Below the pieces are notes generated by a model. It did not search any database. It saw only the letters and a list, made by a program, of their open reading frames with translations, and had not been told where the DNA came from. A DNA stretch of 32,137 bases from Akkermansiaceae bacterium (GTDB lineage: Bacteria; Verrucomicrobiota; Verrucomicrobiia; Verrucomicrobiales; Akkermansiaceae): NCBI GenBank assembly GCA_029253285.1, contig JAQWZU010000195.1, positions 1 through 32,137 on the forward strand. The letters run 5' to 3'. The translations under genes were made by a program, and so were the position numbers. Shown here piece by piece: positions 27,922 to 32,137 of this stretch (positions are counted from its first letter, which is position 1; the number at the start of each line of letters is the position of its first letter).

Positions 27922-30128
27922 AGCCCGAATTCCTTCAGCTTGGGCTCGATCGCCTCGGCCCAAATCTTGTATCCCTCTGCTTTTGGGTGAAGGAAGTCAG
28001 GCATGATTGCCTTGGGCAAAACTCCATCCTTATCGAGGAACTTGCCCCCGATGTCCATGAAGTGAACCCGCTCGCCATCAGCAAGTTTTGCGATGCGTTC
28101 ATTGATGGCATTGTTGATCTGTCGAAGCTTCCCATCGGGCTTGTGGTCACGAGGAAAAACACCTAAGAGTAAAACTTTCGCTAGGGGACAACGGGCACGA
28201 AGCGCGGAGAGAATTCGCTCAATTCCGTCGGCGGTCTCACTCGGATCCTGCTGACTATGTCCGGTATTATTCGTGCCGATCATCATCACGATGGCCTTGG
28301 CATCTTTCTGCTTCTGCAACTCACGATTATTGATCCTCCAGAGAACGTGTTCGGTCCGATCCCCCGAAAAACCAAGGTTCAAGGCTTTGCGCCCGCCGTA
28401 GTATTTTTCCCAGGTGGCCTTACCGGCACCCTCCCAGGAATGCGTGATGGAATCACCAATGAAGATGAGATCGTGGGACTGCTTGCGAGCTTCCGCCACT
28501 TTCTGGGCGTGGCGCTTTTTCCACCATTCTTGGTTATTTCGATCAGCGCGAAGGATCGCCGAGTGCGCACGATACTTGCCCTTCAGCTTGGCATACTCCT
28601 GCTGAAGTTCACTGAGCTTCGCTGTGTAAGCGGGGTCCTTATGAACACTCCTCATCTGCTGCGGATCTTTCTTAAGATCGAACAACTGCCACTCTTTCGT
28701 TTTGGGAACATAGAAGGCGGTGAAGTCTTCCGTGCGCACTCCATCATGAGCTGCCACCTGATGGGTCCGCTCTCCGTAGTAGGTGTAGTAGATCGATTTC
28801 CGCCAATCATCTGGAGCCTTGCCACTATTCTTGAGAACGGGAACTAGGCTCTTTCCTTGAAGATCTTTGGGAATCTCCGCTCCGCAGACATCGAGGAAAG
28901 TTGAAGCGTAATCGATATTTTGGATGAGCGCCTTTGACGACGAACCCGGCTTAATCACGCCAGGCCAGCGAATCACGAAGGGCATCTGAAAGGACTCTTC
29001 AAACATCCATCGTTTGTCGTACCACCCGTGTTCACCCAGATAAAACCCCTGGTCCGAGGAATAGATCACAATCGTGTTTTTTGCTAAACCAGACTCATCG
29101 AGGTAATCGAGAATCTTTCCAATCCCTTCGTCCATACTGCGAATCGTCGCAAGATAGTCTTTGATATAGCGCTGGTATTTCCACCGAACGACATCCTTGT
29201 CGGTCAGCTTATCCGCTTTCATGTCCGCGATGAATTTCTGGTTCTGCGGCTCATAAACGGCATCCCAGGCTTTCTTCTGCTCGGGCGTCATTCGCTTGTA
29301 TTCGCCATTAGCGAGCCCACTCATAAAGTGATTGGGAAAGGGGTTCTTTTCATGGAACTTCATGTCCCAGCCCCAGAACATGTGCTTGTCGATTCCCATG
29401 GCGTGTTCTTTGAGCACGGAAGACCGATTTTCATATGCATCAAACAATGTGTCCGGCTCAGGCATGGTGACGCCGTCAAACATCTTGATGTGACGCAAGG
29501 CCGGCGACCAGTTACGGTGAGGGGCCTTGAACTGCGACATCATCACAAAGGGTTTACTCTTATCGCGGCCATTCTTGAGCCATTCGAGAGAAAACTCGGT
29601 CACCTTGTCGTTGCCGTATCCCTCGTAGCGCTTGCGGCTCCCGTCCATTTCAATGAAGTCCGGATTATAGTAACTCCCCTGCCCTGGAAGAATTCGCCAA
29701 AAGTCAAAACCAACGGGATTCGAATGAAGGTGCCACTTTCCGATCATTGCCGACTGGTAGCCTGTCTTACCCAAAAGCTGGGGAAAGGTCTGCTGCAACC
29801 CATCGAAGTGCGAAGAGTTGTTATCGAGGAAGCCATTCATGTGACTGTGCTTTCCGGTCAGAATAGAGGCCCGGGAGGGCCCGCAAATCCCATTGGCGCA
29901 GAAGCTATTGGTGAAAATCAAGCCCTCCTTGGCAATGCGATCAATCGACGGCGTCGGAGCAACCTTGTCAAAAAGTCCGCCGGGATAGCAGGAAATGGCA
30001 TTCGGAGCGTGATCGTCGGAAAAGAGGAAAAGGATATTGGGGCGCTCCTCGGCACTCGCCATTCCAGGAAGGAGGCTGAGTGCAGAAAGAAGAGCACGTT
30101 GGGGCCGAAGCCAGAGGGTCATGTTCAT
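27918..30128 (-). CDS. Secreted sulfatase fused to an SGNH/GDSL hydrolase
   Basis: A 736-residue two-domain protein with a signal peptide (about 1-26, PGMASA). The sulfatase domain (about 29-500) has FSDDHAPN with the metal aspartates D38 and D39, the modification motif CGPSR (82-86) whose Cys would become formylglycine, LTGKHSH, and IYSSDQGFYLGEHG (the second metal site). A linker (about 505-545) leads to an SGNH hydrolase (about 551-736) with GDS (558-560), the Gly of LGFSGD, Asn of GTNNTGH (about 620) and the Asp-His pair in DFLHPK (about 711-714). The combination suggests concerted removal of sulfate and acetyl groups from algal or animal polysaccharide; substrate is inferred only. Its stop overlaps the selO stop. 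A transcription terminator lies upstream of its start. Confidence 0.92.
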   Translation of the reverse strand: MNMTLWLRPQRALLSALSLLPGMASAEERPNILFLFSDDHAPNAISCYPGGLFDKVAPTPSIDRIAKEGLIFTNSFCANGICGPSRASILTGKHSHMNGFLDNNSSHFDGLQQTFPQLLGKTGYQSAMIGKWHLHSNPVGFDFWRILPGQGSYYNPDFIEMDGSRKRYEGYGNDKVTEFSLEWLKNGRDKSKPFVMMSQFKAPHRNWSPALRHIKMFDGVTMPEPDTLFDAYENRSSVLKEHAMGIDKHMFWGWDMKFHEKNPFPNHFMSGLANGEYKRMTPEQKKAWDAVYEPQNQKFIADMKADKLTDKDVVRWKYQRYIKDYLATIRSMDEGIGKILDYLDESGLAKNTIVIYSSDQGFYLGEHGWYDKRWMFEESFQMPFVIRWPGVIKPGSSSKALIQNIDYASTFLDVCGAEIPKDLQGKSLVPVLKNSGKAPDDWRKSIYYTYYGERTHQVAAHDGVRTEDFTAFYVPKTKEWQLFDLKKDPQQMRSVHKDPAYTAKLSELQQEYAKLKGKYRAHSAILRADRNNQEWWKKRHAQKVAEARKQSHDLIFIGDSITHSWEGAGKATWEKYYGGRKALNLGFSGDRTEHVLWRINNRELQKQKDAKAIVMMIGTNNTGHSQQDPSETADGIERILSALRARCPLAKVLLLGVFPRDHKPDGKLRQINNAINERIAKLADGERVHFMDIGGKFLDKDGVLPKAIMPDFLHPKAEGYKIWAEAIEPKLKEFGL

Positions 30129-30207
30129 AAAGTTATCTGTGGACCGGATGATAAGGCAATGGAACGACCGGGATACAGCGCCTTTTTCAGGAGATTGCTC
30201 AAATACG

Positions 30208-30240
30208 AAAAAAGCCCGGAGAACGAATCTCCGGGCTTTT
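30208..30240 (-). terminator. Terminator between trxB and the sulfatase gene (bidirectional-looking)
   Basis: A perfect ten-base stem AGCCCGGAGA/TCTCCGGGCT with loop ACGAA, extended by A-T pairs, with an A-run on the left and a T-run on the right, so it can end transcription in both directions. It begins 17 bases beyond the trxB stop. Confidence 0.9.
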
Positions 30241-30256
30241 CAAAATTGATTAAGCC

Positions 30257-31183
30257 TTACTCGCTGTCGGCGAGATAGCGCTCGGCTTCAAGAGCAGCAG
30301 CACAACCCTGTCCAGCCGCCGTGATAGCCTGACGATAGACATGATCGGCGACATCACCCGCCGCGAAAACCCCCGGCGTTTTGGTTCCGGTGCTGTGCGC
30401 GTTTTGCAGAATATAACCACCTTCGTCAAGATCGACCAAATCACCCACAAACTGACTATTGGGAACGTGACCAATGGCCACGAAAACACATTTCACTTCA
30501 AGCTCGGACTCATCACCTGATTTCAGATTTTTTAGAGTGGCCGCTCGAACTTCGCCAGCCTCATCAGTGAGATACTCAGTGATCGCAGAATCCCAAACCG
30601 GCTCAACCTTCTCGTTGGCAAGAACACGGTCAGCCATGATTTTAGAAGCGCGAAGTTCATCGCGACGATGAATGAGATATACCCTGGAAGCAAAACGCGT
30701 AAGGAAGTTGGCTTCTTCACAAGCCGAGTCACCTCCACCAACAACCGCGACCGGGACGTCACGGTAAAATGCACCATCACAGGTCGCGCAGGAAGTCACT
30801 CCGTGACCGACCAACTCCATTTCGTTCTCTAAGCCGAGATAACGAGGAGCTGCTCCGGTAGCAATAATGACGGTCTTGCTCTGAAGCTCGTCCGAGTCAG
30901 TCTTGATCGTAAAGGTTCCATCGTCGTTCTTTGCAATTTCAACGACCTTCTTATATTCTACCCGGGCTCCAAACTTCTCAGCCTGCTGTTGCATCCGGCC
31001 CATTAGCTCAGGGCCCATCACTCCCTCGGGAAAGCCCGGGAAGTTTTCCACTTCGGTCGTGGTCGTGAGCTGACCGCCGAGTTGAGTGCCCGAAAGGACA
31101 AGCGGAGAAAGATTTGCGCGACCAGTATAAATGGCAGCCGTCCAACCGGCACAACCGGTTCCAATAATAACAACGTTTTCCAT
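30257..31183 (-). CDS. trxB: Thioredoxin reductase (NADPH)
   Basis: A 308-residue flavoprotein that passes electrons from NADPH to thioredoxin. The FAD site [12 protein letters not shown] is at 8-19, the redox-active pair CATC at 132-135, the NADPH motif [10 protein letters not shown] at about 148-157, and the second FAD segment [15 protein letters not shown] near the end is typical. The N-terminal FAD loop has Cys-Ala (GTGCAG) where most family members have Pro-Ala. Length is normal. It lies 48 bases downstream of ftsH on the same strand and is followed by a strong terminator. Confidence 0.95.
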   Translation of the reverse strand: MENVVIIGTGCAGWTAAIYTGRANLSPLVLSGTQLGGQLTTTTEVENFPGFPEGVMGPELMGRMQQQAEKFGARVEYKKVVEIAKNDDGTFTIKTDSDELQSKTVIIATGAAPRYLGLENEMELVGHGVTSCATCDGAFYRDVPVAVVGGGDSACEEANFLTRFASRVYLIHRRDELRASKIMADRVLANEKVEPVWDSAITEYLTDEAGEVRAATLKNLKSGDESELEVKCVFVAIGHVPNSQFVGDLVDLDEGGYILQNAHSTGTKTPGVFAAGDVADHVYRQAITAAGQGCAAALEAERYLADSE

Positions 31184-31231
31184 GATTTTTGAGAGGGTAT
31201 GAAGAGAAATTTAATTCCCTGAAAAAATTCT

Positions 31232-32137
31232 TTAAGCAGGAGCACCCACAATTTCCCCTGGCAAAGAGTCGTCGTCCTCATCTTTGGACTCTTTCGATTC
31301 CTTTGGAGCTTCCTCTATCTTCATTTCTTCGGGCACCTCGGGAGGTGCTGGTGGATTGGGTGGATCTTTCATTTCGCCGTGCTCAATGAGATCACTAATG
31401 TGATTGGCGTCGAGGGTTTCGAATTCCATCAGGGCCTGAGCAATCAATTCAAGGAGATCTTTCCGCTCTCTAAGTTCCTTTTGCGCCACGGCATAGGACT
31501 CGTCGATAAAGCGCTTAATCTCTGCATCGATCTGTTGCGCGGTGGCTTCAGAGTAATTGTTGGAATGATTCATCATGTCCTTAGCGAGGAATCCTGCGCT
31601 TCCACCGTCGCCATATTCGATCATGCCCATCTTGTCGCTCATTCCCCATTCGCAAACCATGCGGCGAGCCAGGCTGGTTGCCATGTGGATATCGCCACTG
31701 GCTCCGCTTGCGACATCATCAAGCATGATCTCTTCCGCCACACGCCCGCCCATCAGCACGACCAGTTGCGCGAGCATTTCCTTTTTGTGATAGCTAAAAC
31801 GATCGCCCTCAGGAAGGAACATTGTGGAGCCCAGAGAAGGACCACGAGGAATAATCGTCACCTTGTGAAGCGGGTCGGTATGCTCGATCACTTCATTCAA
31901 GATGGCGTGGCCAGCTTCGTGGTAAGCAGTCTTGAGTTTATCCTCCTCGGAAAGGGCCATACTGCGACGTTCACGCCCCCAACGGACTTTATCACGGGCC
32001 TCCTCCATTTCGGCCAGAGTCACCGCCTTGATCCCTTTACGAGCCGCAAGAAGAGCGGCCTCATTGATTAAATTGGCCAGTTCAGCTCCCGAGAATCCCG
32101 GAGTTCCTTTGGCGATCACCCCGAGGTCAACACCCTC
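31232..32137 (-). CDS. ftsH: C-terminal part of the FtsH membrane zinc metalloprotease (partial)
   Basis: About 302 codons of the C-terminal half; the N-terminal membrane helices and most of the AAA+ domain lie beyond the window. The AAA+ lid begins at the edge (VIAKGTPGFSGAELANLINEAA). The zinc-protease domain has HEAGH and the downstream Asp in SGASGDIHMATSLARRMV, the usual third zinc ligand. The C-terminus after the coiled-coil helix is Pro- and Glu-rich (NPPAPPEVPEE...). FtsH degrades misfolded membrane proteins and short-lived regulators. The frame is open to the edge; the true start is upstream. Confidence 0.95.
   Translation of the reverse strand, partial: EGVDLGVIAKGTPGFSGAELANLINEAALLAARKGIKAVTLAEMEEARDKVRWGRERRSMALSEEDKLKTAYHEAGHAILNEVIEHTDPLHKVTIIPRGPSLGSTMFLPEGDRFSYHKKEMLAQLVVLMGGRVAEEIMLDDVASGASGDIHMATSLARRMVCEWGMSDKMGMIEYGDGGSAGFLAKDMMNHSNNYSEATAQQIDAEIKRFIDESYAVAQKELRERKDLLELIAQALMEFETLDANHISDLIEHGEMKDPPNPPAPPEVPEEMKIEEAPKESKESKDEDDDSLPGEIVGAPA

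Noticed and set aside
29328-30278. 316-codon frame on the plus strand opposite the sulfatase gene
   Set aside because: It is antisense to conserved sulfatase motifs and runs through the trxB terminator.

Overview
The window looks like a piece of a chromosome from the Verrucomicrobiota, probably class Verrucomicrobiae, with moderate GC content and no phage or plasmid character. The assignment is inferred from gene content: a very long GreA of the kind seen in PVC bacteria, a set of three prepilin-like proteins resembling the 'Verru_Chthon' cassette, a sulfatase fused to an SGNH hydrolase, and a Bat (aerotolerance-type) operon. Genes are tightly packed. Overlapping ATGA stop/starts and shared stop codons are common, and few starts have a strong Shine-Dalgarno sequence.

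Layout. 1-5512 (+): the end of an unidentified gene, then batA, a batB-batC fusion and a batD-batE fusion, a membrane-bound von Willebrand factor A/TPR complex. 5523-9675 (-): mcsA-mcsB-clpC, a protein-arginine-kinase quality-control module without a ctsR repressor gene beside it. 9705-10163 (-): a broken exbD/tolR gene with two opposite frameshifts, both in homopolymer runs. 10246-11034 (+): a short-chain dehydrogenase. 11031-14673 (-): long greA, enolase, a terminator, and a small FtsB/DivIC-like cell-division protein. 14753-16482 (-): ECF sigma factor, a membrane protein that is probably its anti-sigma factor, and a secreted PDZ protein. 16554-16774 (-): tRNA-Val(CAC) and a tRNA-Leu whose anticodon reads AAG. 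16854-19211 (-): three prepilin-like proteins. 19278-21130 (-): galE and a rhomboid protease. 21261-21848 (+): a second ECF sigma factor. 21838-23351: a secreted helical-repeat protein, 5-formyltetrahydrofolate cyclo-ligase and ApaG. 23603-26379 (-): a three-gene run of beta-propeller protein, metallo-beta-lactamase-fold hydrolase and beta-hydroxyacid dehydrogenase. 26494-27921 (+): selO. 27918-30128 (-): sulfatase-SGNH fusion. 30257-32137 (-): trxB and the C-terminal half of ftsH.

Several genes deal with envelope and protein homeostasis: Bat complex, McsAB-ClpC, rhomboid, FtsH, thioredoxin reductase and SelO. The least ordinary items are the McsA-McsB-ClpC module outside the Firmicutes, the two Bat gene fusions whose joints keep what look like the lost genes' signal peptides, the frameshifted exbD, the A34 tRNA-Leu and the sulfatase-esterase fusion. 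I found no CRISPR array, insertion sequence, prophage or clearly new defence system. Functions are read from motifs and family knowledge only; no database search was possible.
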